Origin: Phaeocystidibacter sp965659725
Lineage (GTDB): Bacteria; Bacteroidota; Bacteroidia; Flavobacteriales; Schleiferiaceae
Assembly: GCA_965659725.1 (NCBI GenBank)
Contig: CBFHXG010000010.1
Location: forward strand, 3,883-67,882
Direction: 5' to 3'
Length of the DNA stretch: 64,000 bases
Part shown: positions 16,727 through 26,101 of the stretch, one piece after another
Position numbering within the stretch: the stretch's first letter is position 1
Layout of the letters: each line of letters opens with the position of its first letter
Notes under the pieces: generated by a model
Databases searched by the model: none
What the model was told of the DNA's origin: nothing
What the model saw: the letters and a program-made list of their open reading frames with translations, nothing else
Made by a program: the position numbers and the translations under genes

Positions 16727-19700
16727 ATGAAAAGATTGTGTTGGACCCTGTCTTTTGCTGTTCTAACGGCCTCTGCCGCCATGGCGCAGCTAACGGATTG
16801 GGAATTGTCGTTGAATAAGGTCTTCGACGATGGGAAGATCTTGTTCGATCAGCAGATGTACGCTGCTGCCGCAGAGCGATTTGAAACGGTAATGGAAGAT
16901 GCTCCGCACGAGAAGATCGATCTCGTAGAGAAATCTTCCTACTACCGAGCCATGTGTTCGGTTCGATTGATGAATCGAGATGCGCAAGATCGCGTGCTGG
17001 AGTTCTTATCCGATCATCCCACAAGTTCATATAGATATGATGCGCTCTGGGAAACTGCCGATTATTTCTTCAACCAAAGAGATTACGACGAGGCTCTAGA
17101 GTGGCTCAGCCGTATGGATGTTCGCGAAATGCGTCCTAATGACAGAGCGACGTACTTTTTTAAGAAGGGGTACAGTCATTTCATGGAAGAGCAACCGTCT
17201 GAAGCCAAAGCCGCTTTTCGTGAGATCAAAGATGGAAGCTCAAGCTTGGCGCCATCGGCTAAGTACTATTACGCTCACCTGAATTACGAGGATAGCAATT
17301 ATGTGACCGCCCTGCGTGAGTTTGAAGCACTGAAGGAAGATCCTTCATTCGGACCTATGGTTCCGTACTACTTGGCCCAGATCTATTATCAAACAGGCGA
17401 TGATGATAACCTCTTTCTTGTGGGTAACGAGCTTCTTCACAACGCTACGCCAACGAGAAGTGCTGAGATCGCCAAGTTGGTAGGACAAGCCTTCTTTAGG
17501 AGAAAGCAATACAAAGAAGCACTTCCTTATCTGGAGTTGTACCGGGAAAGAGGAGGTCGTATGACTCAAAAGGAGCACTATCAGTTAGGCGTGGCGTATC
17601 ACGCAGTAGATCAATATGAAAATGCCCTCGTTCACCTCAATAAGATCACAGCCCAAAATAGGGACCTCGCTCAACCAGCATTCTACCTCTTGGCCGATTG
17701 CTACCTGAAAGCAGGAGATAATAATGCCGCTCTATCTGCCTTCAAGGCTACAATGGAAGCTGAGGGAAGTGCCAATATCGTAGAGGAAGCACATTTCAAT
17801 TATGCCAAACTCTCTTATGAGTTGGCCAACCCGTTCGATAATGCCATAGAAGCACTAACGGATTTTAGGAATACGTATCCTGACTCAGAGCACACCAATG
17901 AGGTGAATGAGTTATTGGCCAACTTGTACATTACTACAAAGGATTATGACAAAGCCTTGGAAGCTATAGAGGCGACAGGTTTAGGGTCTATTGTGATGCG
18001 TGAAGCCTATCAAAAGGTGTCCTACTTCAGAGGTGTGGAGCTTTTCAATGCTCTCAAATGGGGCGAGGCTGCCAATGCTTTTGCGAGAAGCTTAGATTAC
18101 CCTATCAACCAAACCGTTGCCGCTCAATGTCATTTCTGGTTAGGTGAAATCCATTACAGAAGGAAGGATTACGCAAGTGCGGCTGAATCATATGCTCGTT
18201 TTCAAGATCAGCCAGGGTCTTACAGCATGACAGAATTCCCTATCTCGCAATACAACACCGCTTATTGCTACTTCATGCAAGAGCAATACGATCAAGCGTC
18301 TACGGCCTTCCGTTTATTTGTGGAAAGCAGCAGGGCCGATGAGCAAAGAAAGCTGGATGCTACCCTCCGACTAGCGGATTCGTACTTCATGGAAGGCAAG
18401 TATCAATCGGCCGTACCGTATTACGGCACGTACATTTCCGAGAAAGGTCGCGAAGCGGATTATGCTTCCTTCCAAAGGGCATTGTCCTATGGTCTGAGTG
18501 GGAACAATACACAGAAGATATCTGAATTACGAGCGCTGACGACGCGGTATCCGAGCTCTAATCTCGCGGTTGATACGCGCTACGAGTTGGGCGCTACACT
18601 GTTGAGAGAGAATCAATACGATGAAGCGTTGAATGTGTTCAGGGATTTCAGGGATCGCTATCCAAATAGTGTCCAATCTAGAAGAGCCCTGTTACAGATC
18701 GGTATCCTTCAACGTAATAAAGGCGATTACAACGGATCAATTAGTTCGTTCAATACCTTGGTGGAAGAGTACCCAAGCACGGATGAAGCCCGTGAGGCCA
18801 TTTCATTCGCACGTTTGGTATACGATAAAGCGGGAAGGATAGATGAATATGTAGATTGGGTGGAAGGCATTGAATTTGCTGATATCCAACGCGCGTCTCT
18901 CGATAGTACTGTCTACCTATCTGCCTATGAAAAATACGGACTGAGCGATTGTGCGCAGGCTATACCGGCATTCCAAACGTATCTACAGCGATTCCCTGAT
19001 GGTGTCTTCCAGGTAAAGGCCAACTTCCTCTTAGCGGAATGTGCCTTGGGTGAAGGCAATACAGAGATCGCTCGTGAAGCTTATGAAAGAGTCGTAGCAG
19101 GCCCTGTAAACGATTACAGCGAGAGAGCCTGGTTGCAGATCGGTAACATCGCGATAGCCAAAGAGAACTACCAGAAAGCTTTGGAAGCCTACGGACAAGT
19201 GGTTCAATCTGCTCAAAGTGCCGAAAGGTACAGAGCTGCAAGCGTTGGTAGAATGAAAGCTGCAGCAGCACTAGAACAGTGGGATAAGGCGGCCAGCTAT
19301 GCGGAGATCGCACTTAAGGATCCGTCTTTGAGCGATTCCGATAGGAATGCAGGATTGCTTATTCAAGCACGCGGATTGTGGAAGACAGGAAAGCGAGAAG
19401 CATCGCAACGCATTTACAGGGTGGTACGTGACTCATCGGTTGGGCAAGCCCGTGCTGAAGCAAGCTATCACATTGCTAGATGGTATGCAGATGAGGAGAT
19501 GAACGTGGAATCCAATGAAGAGATCTTCTGGATGATCGACAACCTTCCTAATTATCCGAAGTGGAGATATGAGTCATTATTGGTCATGGCAGAGAACTAT
19601 TGGAAGTTAGACGACATCTTCCAAGCTCAGTACACGCTGGACTTCATCATCGAACAACAACCTTCCGAGGGTATGGTAGATCGTGCCAAGGCCTTGAAAG

Positions 19701-19870
19701 AGCAAATCAATGTAGATGTAGCCGCAAAAGAAGCTGCTGCTCAGTCTGATACCATCCAGATCGACCTCGATCAGGTTGAAGATCCTGGAAATGGAGGAGA
19801 AGATGACGGACCTGAACTTATGCAGGATCCAGAAGAAGATGCTGATCAACCTGAAAACATCGAACAATGA
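16727..19870 (+). CDS. Very large tetratricopeptide-repeat protein, exported
   Basis: About 1047 residues. The signal peptide spans residues 1-20 (A-M-A before Q21). Nearly all of the mature chain is TPR units, with repeated patterns such as A-L-x-x-F-x-x-F-x-x-x-Y-P-x-S, Y-x-x-A-x-x-x-Y and Y-x-L-G. Some units resemble the YbgF/BamD type (D-Y-x-G-S-I-S-S-F-N-T-L-V-E-E-Y-P-S). The last 40 residues are strongly acidic (D/E/P/G-rich) and probably disordered. The protein should be a periplasmic scaffold. Its stop codon overlaps the start of the following outer-membrane barrel gene (ATGA), which predicts translational coupling and a common complex. Exact function unknown; similar pairs next to gyrB occur in related genomes by my recollection. 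Confidence 0.85.
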   Translation: MKRLCWTLSFAVLTASAAMAQLTDWELSLNKVFDDGKILFDQQMYAAAAERFETVMEDAPHEKIDLVEKSSYYRAMCSVRLMNRDAQDRVLEFLSDHPTSSYRYDALWETADYFFNQRDYDEALEWLSRMDVREMRPNDRATYFFKKGYSHFMEEQPSEAKAAFREIKDGSSSLAPSAKYYYAHLNYEDSNYVTALREFEALKEDPSFGPMVPYYLAQIYYQTGDDDNLFLVGNELLHNATPTRSAEIAKLVGQAFFRRKQYKEALPYLELYRERGGRMTQKEHYQLGVAYHAVDQYENALVHLNKITAQNRDLAQPAFYLLADCYLKAGDNNAALSAFKATMEAEGSANIVEEAHFNYAKLSYELANPFDNAIEALTDFRNTYPDSEHTNEVNELLANLYITTKDYDKALEAIEATGLGSIVMREAYQKVSYFRGVELFNALKWGEAANAFARSLDYPINQTVAAQCHFWLGEIHYRRKDYASAAESYARFQDQPGSYSMTEFPISQYNTAYCYFMQEQYDQASTAFRLFVESSRADEQRKLDATLRLADSYFMEGKYQSAVPYYGTYISEKGREADYASFQRALSYGLSGNNTQKISELRALTTRYPSSNLAVDTRYELGATLLRENQYDEALNVFRDFRDRYPNSVQSRRALLQIGILQRNKGDYNGSISSFNTLVEEYPSTDEAREAISFARLVYDKAGRIDEYVDWVEGIEFADIQRASLDSTVYLSAYEKYGLSDCAQAIPAFQTYLQRFPDGVFQVKANFLLAECALGEGNTEIAREAYERVVAGPVNDYSERAWLQIGNIAIAKENYQKALEAYGQVVQSAQSAERYRAASVGRMKAAAALEQWDKAASYAEIALKDPSLSDSDRNAGLLIQARGLWKTGKREASQRIYRVVRDSSVGQARAEASYHIARWYADEEMNVESNEEIFWMIDNLPNYPKWRYESLLVMAENYWKLDDIFQAQYTLDFIIEQQPSEGMVDRAKALKEQINVDVAAKEAAAQSDTIQIDLDQVEDPGNGGEDDGPELMQDPEEDADQPENIEQ

Positions 19871-21567
19871 AACCTTTTCAAAGAATTATAGCCATTGGCG
19901 TGTACTTGTTCATTGGGTTGAATGCCAGCGCACAGGAGGAAGAGAATGTAGGCAACGTTGAAATCAATGTTTTCGACAGCTACAAGGCCAAAGTCCGCGA
20001 AGCTCGTAAACTGAGTCAACAACCTTCCTTCGACGATACCACCACACAGAAGATAGACGTCGATTACGACTTCTCCCCTCGTATCGTGGAAACACAGATC
20101 GAGTTGGATCCTATCCCTGCAGCTAAGATAGCTAGGGTGAGCGTTGAGCGTTTACCTCACAACATGGTGAAACTAGGCGTAGGTAATTACACAACTCCAG
20201 AATTGAGTTTGATCTTCGCCAATTCACGTAACAGGAATCTCTCTTGGTCGCTTGCCGTAGATCATTTCTCAACCTTCACGGGAGCTTTGAGGGATAGAGT
20301 AGTGTTCAACGACAACTTCACAATGCGGAACCAGTTGCGCGCAAATGTGAAAAATGTGGGTAGGACCTGGAGGTCCACTACAAACTTGAATATCGACCTG
20401 CGAGACTACAGTTATTATGGAGTCCCGAAGTTGGAGGGTGTGAATGAGGTGTTGGCTGACTCCGACCCAACTCGACAGCGGTATTATACCTATGGCATTC
20501 AGACACGGGCAGAACGCATTCGTTCACGCGGTGCTTTTGAAGGAGTGGACGTGGGTTATCAGTTCCTGCACGACCGTTATGCGGCGCAGGAGCACTACTT
20601 AAAGACCATGGCTGATTGGGTCATTGGATTTGAGAATGTAGATATGTACCTCGGTACTGGCGTGGATTATCTTGATTACAGTTCAGACAGTTCGTCCACA
20701 TCTTCATACGCCGTTCGATTGAAGCCAACCATCAAGCATGAGGTGAATGGTGTCAACTTTACGGTGGGACTCAACCTGAACTTGGTTGGTCAGAATTGGA
20801 ACCTTCCGGAAGTAGGAGACACCTCTGATACGCGCTTCTATTTCTATCCAGAGATCAAGGCTGAGCTTCCGCTCGTTCGCGATGTGCTGAACATCTTTGG
20901 TGGATGGGTTGGTAACGTTGACCTCAATGGATTGTCGGGTATCAGTGATTTGAACCCTTACATCGCACCAGGAGCGGTGATCCGAGAAACGGGCGTGAAT
21001 AAATTCTACGCTGGTTTCAGCGGGAGGATATCAAGAAGGTTTGGCTATAACCTACAAGCGGATTATTTCAGATATTCAAATAGAGCGTTGTTCTCAAGAG
21101 ACTCGCTACAGCTCTTCACGGGCTTCGATCCGTTTGTGAATCTTACCTACACCGATCTCGATGTATTGGCGCCGAGGGTTGAGTTGACCTATCACCACCC
21201 AAGTGGGGTGGAAGTTTCCGGTGATGCTACTTACTTGGTCTACAATCTACCGGAAGATGGAGTAGCGTATCATCTACCCGATTTTAAAGGTGGATTACAT
21301 GTGTCCTATACCTGGAAAGAAAAGATCACATTGAAGACCGATTTTGTTGTGACAGGTCCTCGATTGGGCTTATCTTCGGTCAACGATGTTGAATCAGGCG
21401 CTATGCCTACCTTCTATGATTGGAGGTTGTATGGAGAGTACAAGTACAACGATTATCTCAATTTTTACCTGAGTGTCAATAACATACTGAACCAAGACTA
21501 TGATCTATGGTACGGATACCCTGCACAAGGAATCCGTTTTATATTAGGTCTAGCGGTCCGTTTCTAA
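19867..21567 (+). CDS. Outer-membrane beta-barrel protein, TonB-receptor-like barrel without plug
   Basis: 566 residues. The signal peptide spans residues 1-22 (A-S-A before Q23). A 60-residue charged linker follows, with no plug domain or TonB box. From about residue 95 the chain alternates short strands and polar loops, and the C-terminal part (Y-L-S-V-N-N-I-L-N-Q-D-Y-D-L-W-Y-G-Y-P) looks like the last strands of a TonB-dependent receptor. It ends in F, as needed for BAM recognition. The missing plug argues against active import; an assembly or anchoring partner for the upstream TPR protein is more likely. It overlaps that gene by 4 bp. No transcription stop except a short G/C hairpin (21646-21664) separates it from gyrB. 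Confidence 0.82.
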   Translation: MKPFQRIIAIGVYLFIGLNASAQEEENVGNVEINVFDSYKAKVREARKLSQQPSFDDTTTQKIDVDYDFSPRIVETQIELDPIPAAKIARVSVERLPHNMVKLGVGNYTTPELSLIFANSRNRNLSWSLAVDHFSTFTGALRDRVVFNDNFTMRNQLRANVKNVGRTWRSTTNLNIDLRDYSYYGVPKLEGVNEVLADSDPTRQRYYTYGIQTRAERIRSRGAFEGVDVGYQFLHDRYAAQEHYLKTMADWVIGFENVDMYLGTGVDYLDYSSDSSSTSSYAVRLKPTIKHEVNGVNFTVGLNLNLVGQNWNLPEVGDTSDTRFYFYPEIKAELPLVRDVLNIFGGWVGNVDLNGLSGISDLNPYIAPGAVIRETGVNKFYAGFSGRISRRFGYNLQADYFRYSNRALFSRDSLQLFTGFDPFVNLTYTDLDVLAPRVELTYHHPSGVEVSGDATYLVYNLPEDGVAYHLPDFKGGLHVSYTWKEKITLKTDFVVTGPRLGLSSVNDVESGAMPTFYDWRLYGEYKYNDYLNFYLSVNNILNQDYDLWYGYPAQGIRFILGLAVRF

Positions 21568-21645
21568 CCGATTGGATATCGGACCTACACAAAAGCTTTA
21601 AAATGGCTTAGTGTTGATAAAAATGTTGAAAAACGACGTTATTGG

Positions 21646-21664
21646 AGAGGGGTTTGACCCCTCT
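21646..21664. repeat. Inverted repeat upstream of gyrB (7-bp arms)
   Basis: AGAGGGG-TTTGA-CCCCTCT, a perfect 7-bp stem with a 5-nt loop, followed by a pyrimidine-rich stretch and then the gyrB -7 box 16 bp later. It could terminate the upstream operon or act as an operator. Confidence 0.5.
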
Positions 21665-21680
21665 TCTTCTTTCTATTCGT

Positions 21681-21688
21681 TATTTTTG
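21681..21688 (+). promoter_or_regulatory. -7 box of gyrB promoter (TATTTTTG)
   Basis: Exact TAnnTTTG match, 34 nt before the gyrB ATG. A TTTG at 21653-21656 is 24 bp upstream, longer than the usual 19. Confidence 0.6.
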
Positions 21689-21722
21689 TGTTTTACGCCT
21701 TTAGAATAAAGCTACAGACGAA

Positions 21723-23663
21723 ATGGAAGAAAAGAAAGAATACGGCGCCTCGAGCATTCAGGTATTAGAAGGTTTAGAGGCAGTTCGTAAACGTCCGGCG
21801 ATGTATATCGGCGACGTTGGCGTGAAAGGGCTTCACCACTTGGTTTACGAGGTGGTAGATAACTCTATCGATGAGGCTCTAGCAGGACATGCGAAGAACA
21901 TCTTTGTTACTATTCACGAAGGGAACTCTATCACTGTTAAGGATGATGGTAGGGGTATTCCTGTCGACCATCACGAGAAGGAAGGCAGATCGGCTCTAGA
22001 GGTTGTAATGACCGTACTTCACGCGGGTGGTAAGTTCGATAAGGACTCTTATAAGGTATCTGGTGGTCTTCACGGTGTGGGTGTATCCTGTGTGAATGCA
22101 CTTAGTACCAGCTTGAAAGCAGAAGTACACCGTAAAGGTGTCAAGTATGTTCAAGAATACGAGATCGGTGTACCTCAATATCCAGTGAAGGAAGTAGGCC
22201 CTACCGATTATCGCGGTACGGTGGTGACGTTTCAGCCTGATGCGTCCATCTTCATGGAAACGACCTATCAATATGACATCCTCGCTGCTCGTATGCGTGA
22301 GTTGGCCTTCTTGAATCGCGGTATCAGCATTACGCTAACCGACGAGAGAGAGCAGGATGAAGAGGGTAAGTTCTTGGAGGAGACCTTTTACTCTGAAGGT
22401 GGTTTGGCGGAATTCGTTGAATTCATCGACCAAAGCCGTGAGAAAATGATCCCACGTGTCATCTTCATGGAAGGTGAACGAAACGATATTCCAGTTGAGG
22501 TAGCGATGCACTATAACACTACCTATGCTGAGAACCTTCACTCTTACGTGAACAATATCAACACACACGAAGGCGGTACGCACCTCGCGGGCTTCCGTCG
22601 TGCTCTCACCCGCACGCTAAAGAAGTACGCAGACGAGAGTGGTATGTTGGCTAAGGAGAAGGTTGAGGTATCTGGCGACGACTTTCGTGAAGGTCTAACT
22701 GCCGTTATCTCCGTTAAGGTAATGGAGCCCCAATTTGAAGGTCAGACGAAAACAAAGCTGGGTAACAGCGAAGTTTCCGGTGCTGTAGATCAATTGGTAG
22801 GCGAAATGCTTACGAACTTCTTGGAAGAGAATCCGAATGAAGCTAAGATGATCGTTCAAAAGGTGATCTTGGCTGCTCGTGCTCGTGTTGCGGCTCGCAA
22901 GGCTCGTGAGATGGTGCAGAGAAAGACGGTCATGTCTTCAACCGGACTACCAGGAAAGCTATCCGACTGCGCCGAAACCGATCCTCAACAATGCGAAATA
23001 TTCCTCGTCGAGGGTGATTCCGCAGGAGGTACGGCCAAGCAAGGTCGCGACCGTAAGTTCCAAGCGATCCTTCCACTTCGAGGTAAGATCCTCAACGTTG
23101 AGAAGGCCATGCAACACAAGATCTTCGAGAACGAGGAGATCCGCAATATCTTCACGGCTTTGGGTGTAAGCGTTGGCACGGAAGAGGACTCAAAGGCCTT
23201 GAATACGGTAAAACTGCGCTATCACAAGATCATCATTATGTGTGATGCCGACGTGGACGGTTCTCACATTGCAACATTGATCCTTACCTTCTTCTTCCGC
23301 TATATGAAGGAGTTGATAGAAAGTGGTTACATCTACATTGCTTCACCTCCGTTGTACTTGCTGAAGAAAGGTTCTAAGCAACAATATGCTTGGGGAGAAG
23401 ATCAACGTGATCGCCTAGCGCTCGAATTGGGCGGAGAAGAAGAAAAAGGAGTTTCTGTACAGCGTTACAAAGGTCTTGGTGAGATGAACGCCGAACAGCT
23501 TTGGGACACTACCATGAACCCAGAATTTAGAACCCTGAAACAAGTAACGATCGAGAATGCCGCTGAGGCTGACCGTATCTTCTCTATGTTGATGGGAGAT
23601 GATGTTCCACCTCGACGAGAATTCATCGAGAAGAACGCGAAATACGCCAAGATCGACGTCTAA
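21723..23663 (+). CDS. gyrB: DNA gyrase subunit B
   Basis: 646 residues, the ATPase subunit of gyrase, which introduces negative supercoils with GyrA. The GHKL ATPase domain fills about 1-220, with E-V-V-D-N-S-I-D-E-A (catalytic Glu, Asn) and D-D-G-R-G-I-P, then G-L-H-G-V-G. The transducer domain has the Q-T-K-T-K-L-G loop near 340. The TOPRIM domain contains E-G-D-S-A-G-G (Glu430) and D-A-D-V-D-G (Asp508, 510, 512), which bind Mg for strand cleavage. The C-terminal Q-R-Y-K-G-L-G-E-M-N is intact. There is no insertion of the E. coli type. A strong terminator follows. The gene order gyrB then mdh is usual for the group. Confidence 0.97.
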   Translation: MEEKKEYGASSIQVLEGLEAVRKRPAMYIGDVGVKGLHHLVYEVVDNSIDEALAGHAKNIFVTIHEGNSITVKDDGRGIPVDHHEKEGRSALEVVMTVLHAGGKFDKDSYKVSGGLHGVGVSCVNALSTSLKAEVHRKGVKYVQEYEIGVPQYPVKEVGPTDYRGTVVTFQPDASIFMETTYQYDILAARMRELAFLNRGISITLTDEREQDEEGKFLEETFYSEGGLAEFVEFIDQSREKMIPRVIFMEGERNDIPVEVAMHYNTTYAENLHSYVNNINTHEGGTHLAGFRRALTRTLKKYADESGMLAKEKVEVSGDDFREGLTAVISVKVMEPQFEGQTKTKLGNSEVSGAVDQLVGEMLTNFLEENPNEAKMIVQKVILAARARVAARKAREMVQRKTVMSSTGLPGKLSDCAETDPQQCEIFLVEGDSAGGTAKQGRDRKFQAILPLRGKILNVEKAMQHKIFENEEIRNIFTALGVSVGTEEDSKALNTVKLRYHKIIIMCDADVDGSHIATLILTFFFRYMKELIESGYIYIASPPLYLLKKGSKQQYAWGEDQRDRLALELGGEEEKGVSVQRYKGLGEMNAEQLWDTTMNPEFRTLKQVTIENAAEADRIFSMLMGDDVPPRREFIEKNAKYAKIDV

Positions 23664-23686
23664 TCGTTGAAAGGAACGCTGAGTAA

Positions 23687-23730
23687 ATAAGCCCCAAGGT
23701 CGGTATTGATCCTTGGGGCTTTTATTTTTA
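23687..23730 (+). terminator. Rho-independent terminator after gyrB
   Basis: An 11-bp stem AAGCCCCAAGG / CCTTGGGGCTT (23689-23699 with 23711-23721), an 11-nt loop, then a T-rich tail. The convergent lipoprotein gene ends 30 bp further on. Confidence 0.9.
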
Positions 23731-23760
23731 TCTATTCAGGCGCATAGCCATTAAGCGCTT

Positions 23761-24972
23761 TTAGGTATGTGCAAAAAGTATGTCCAGTTCCGGAACATAA
23801 AGTGGACCTCCTGTGAAATTTCCTAATCTTCGACTCTCTTCCGGGGAAATCAAGTGAGTACCTGTCGCCAGATCAATGGCTCTCAATTCTGATGCAATTG
23901 TGTAGTAAAGTGTGCCATCTGTTACTTTGAAATCTCTCTGTGTTAGACTCAGATTAACGATCTCAGGAATTTCTCTTAAGGTCATACCTGTATGGATATC
24001 AATGGATACCCACGCGTCATTTGATACAGAGGCGTATATAAGTTCGTTCTGAGAAATAAAACACTTCGAATCAAATCGAGCATTGCCCAAGATGGTAGTA
24101 TACCATTGGCGCTGACCTGTTAGTAGATTGTATGCGAACAGTTTATTTTCAAGTGGGATAACAACTCTGTTGTCTTTAACGAGTAGTTCCTGGAAACAGA
24201 CACGTTCCTGAAAGATCGTGTCAGTGAACATCACTTGATTGGTGTTGAGATTTATCAATTTTACCAATGTGTTTTGAGAATTATCCAGCCCACATGTGAG
24301 TGTCAAGATCTCGTCTCCACTTGAGTTTCGAACCAATCGAAAGTTTGGTCGGTAATTGACTTGGGAAGTAGGGAATTCGGCTTGAGTGTAAATTGTGTCT
24401 GGCTGATAACTGCCGACAGGAGTTGAGATGATCGACCATTCTGAAGCACTCTTTTCTTCGTTCCAATCATCGATATAAACAAAGTTCCCCTCATATATGT
24501 GTGCGCCGCTATATCTATGGTTGAGAGGTGATTGTAGAGCTATTTCACTCGCCCAAATGTGTGTCTCAGTTGTGGCATTGAAACATTGAAATCGTTCAGT
24601 AGATTCGAAGATCACATATGGCCCTGAAATAATGGGTTTTTGATTTAGATAGATATTTAGGGTTCTCGCCCGTATCGGAGAATCGAGTGTTCTCGAACTA
24701 TCTTCTGCAGTATCATAGATGCCAAGTAGACCTTCTTCTCCAAAAATCATGTTCTTGGTTGGGATGACGAGCTTTCCAGAATTGTAGCCAAATTTTAAGT
24801 ACCATTTGTCGGTCAGAGAGGTACCTATTGGAGATGAATAAAGGGTGTCTAAATTGAAGGATGTTTGATTGCCTGGATCGGTGTCAATCGGGTCAGGTTC
24901 ACAAGACAATAAAAGAATTGCCGCGATAATGAGTAGAGAGAGCTTCTTCACGATTATAGCATTTGATTCCAT
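23761..24972 (-). CDS. PQQ-binding-like beta-propeller lipoprotein
   Basis: 403 residues as read from ATG, or 396 from a GTG at 24951 that begins exactly at the signal peptide (K-K-L-S-L-L-I-I-A). The lipobox is I-L-L-L-S-C. The mature chain consists of repeated strand-turn units with hallmarks of quinoprotein-type propellers: I-W-A-S-E-I near residue 139, G-Q-R-Q-W-Y-T-T, I-D-I-H-T-G-M and I-D-L-A-T-G-T. Such propellers here are usually scaffolds without PQQ. The sequence is richer in A/T and has more scattered codon use than flanking gyrB and mdh, suggesting lower expression. Role unknown. It stands alone, convergent with gyrB and divergent from mdh. Confidence 0.78.
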   Translation of the reverse strand: MESNAIIVKKLSLLIIAAILLLSCEPDPIDTDPGNQTSFNLDTLYSSPIGTSLTDKWYLKFGYNSGKLVIPTKNMIFGEEGLLGIYDTAEDSSRTLDSPIRARTLNIYLNQKPIISGPYVIFESTERFQCFNATTETHIWASEIALQSPLNHRYSGAHIYEGNFVYIDDWNEEKSASEWSIISTPVGSYQPDTIYTQAEFPTSQVNYRPNFRLVRNSSGDEILTLTCGLDNSQNTLVKLINLNTNQVMFTDTIFQERVCFQELLVKDNRVVIPLENKLFAYNLLTGQRQWYTTILGNARFDSKCFISQNELIYASVSNDAWVSIDIHTGMTLREIPEIVNLSLTQRDFKVTDGTLYYTIASELRAIDLATGTHLISPEESRRLGNFTGGPLYVPELDILFAHT

Positions 24973-25072
24973 AAAGTGCAGAATATTCTAAACTTTGTTC
25001 TCAAACACCCGTATTTGAACGATTTACAACATAAAAGATGCCATTCCTTTTAAGGAACTGACAACTACTCCT

Positions 25073-25080
25073 TACCTTTA
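25073..25080 (+). promoter_or_regulatory. Probable -7 box of mdh promoter (TACCTTTA)
   Basis: One mismatch to TAnnTTTG, 40 nt before the mdh ATG, in the 148-bp divergent gap with the lipoprotein gene. Confidence 0.4.
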
Positions 25081-25120
25081 CGACCCCATAATCAGTTTTT
25101 CAATTTAATATCATACACCC

Positions 25121-26047
25121 ATGAAAATTTCTGTGATCGGTGCCGGTAACGTAGGTGCAAGTGTTGCGGAATATGCAGCCATGAAAGAGTTGGCTGACGA
25201 GATCGTATTGTTGGATATCAAGGAAGGCTTCGCAGAAGGTAAGGCAATGGACCTTAACCAATGTGCTACCCTCAATGGTTTCAATTCTCACGTGATCGGT
25301 TCTACCAACGATTACTCTAAAACAGCTGGTTCTTCCGTAGTTGTTATCACCAGCGGTATCCCGCGTAAACCAGGCATGACCCGCGAAGAGTTGATCGGCA
25401 CCAACGCCGGTATCGTGAAGTCGGTTACAGAAAACGTCTTGAAGCATTCACCAGATGCAATCCTCGTGGTTATTTCTAACCCAATGGACACGATGACCTA
25501 CTTGGCGGTTAAGACGTCAGGTCTTCCTAAGAACCGCGTGATCGGTATGGGTGGTATCCTAGATAGTGCTCGTTTCAAGTACCGCTTGGCTGAAGCTATG
25601 GAGTGTAACCCGAATGATGTACAAGGTGTAGTTATCGCTGGTCACGGAGATGCAACCATGCTTCCATTGACCCGCCTAGCTCAAAAGAACTCAACTCCAG
25701 TTTCCAACTATCTTTCTGCAGATGAAATGAAGAAGGTAGCTGAAGAAACCATGGTAGGTGGTAAAACACTTACTGGTCTTCTTGGAACCTCTGCATGGTA
25801 CGCTCCAGGTGCTGCCGGAGCCGCGTTGGTTGAAGCCATCGTTCGCGACCAGAAGAAGGTTATGCCTTGCTCTGTATACCTCGATGGTGAATACGGACAA
25901 AAGGACCTTTGTCAAGGTGTACCGGTGGTTATCGGTCGCAATGGTTGGGAAGAGATCATCGATTACAAGTTGAATGACGAAGAGCAAGCCCTCTTCGACA
26001 AAAGCGCAGAATCCGTTCGTGCTATGAACGACGCATTGGAGCTCTAA
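25121..26047 (+). CDS. mdh: Malate dehydrogenase (LDH-like type)
   Basis: 308 residues; catalyses NAD-dependent interconversion of malate and oxaloacetate in the TCA cycle. The Rossmann motif I-G-A-G-N-V-G lies at residues 6-12. The acidic D-I near 33-34 selects NAD. I-T-S-G-I-P-R-K-P-G-M-T-R carries the substrate-binding Arg in the mobile loop. V-V-I-S-N-P-M-D-T-M-T is the N-P-x-D motif, with I-L-D-S-A-R-F further on. The catalytic His is His175 in G-H-G-D-A-T-M. The M-T-R loop and short length fit the LDH-like MDH group used by Bacteroidota. Codon use is strongly biased, as in other highly expressed genes here. A perfect 10-bp terminator follows. Confidence 0.96.
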   Translation: MKISVIGAGNVGASVAEYAAMKELADEIVLLDIKEGFAEGKAMDLNQCATLNGFNSHVIGSTNDYSKTAGSSVVVITSGIPRKPGMTREELIGTNAGIVKSVTENVLKHSPDAILVVISNPMDTMTYLAVKTSGLPKNRVIGMGGILDSARFKYRLAEAMECNPNDVQGVVIAGHGDATMLPLTRLAQKNSTPVSNYLSADEMKKVAEETMVGGKTLTGLLGTSAWYAPGAAGAALVEAIVRDQKKVMPCSVYLDGEYGQKDLCQGVPVVIGRNGWEEIIDYKLNDEEQALFDKSAESVRAMNDALEL

Positions 26048-26070
26048 TCGCATTCTACCTCCTATACAAG

Positions 26071-26101
26071 AAAGGTCGCCTATTTCGGGCGACCTTTTTT
26101 T
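26071..26101 (+). terminator. Rho-independent terminator after mdh
   Basis: A perfect 10-bp stem AAAGGTCGCC / GGCGACCTTT, a 7-nt loop, and a run of T. Confidence 0.92.

Noticed and set aside
26071..26097. Mobile-element end suggested by AAAGGTCGCC repeats
   Set aside because: The inverted repeat is a plain intrinsic terminator with U-tract after mdh. A similar AAAGGTCG start in the rpsU terminator (49217) is coincidental similarity of terminator stems.
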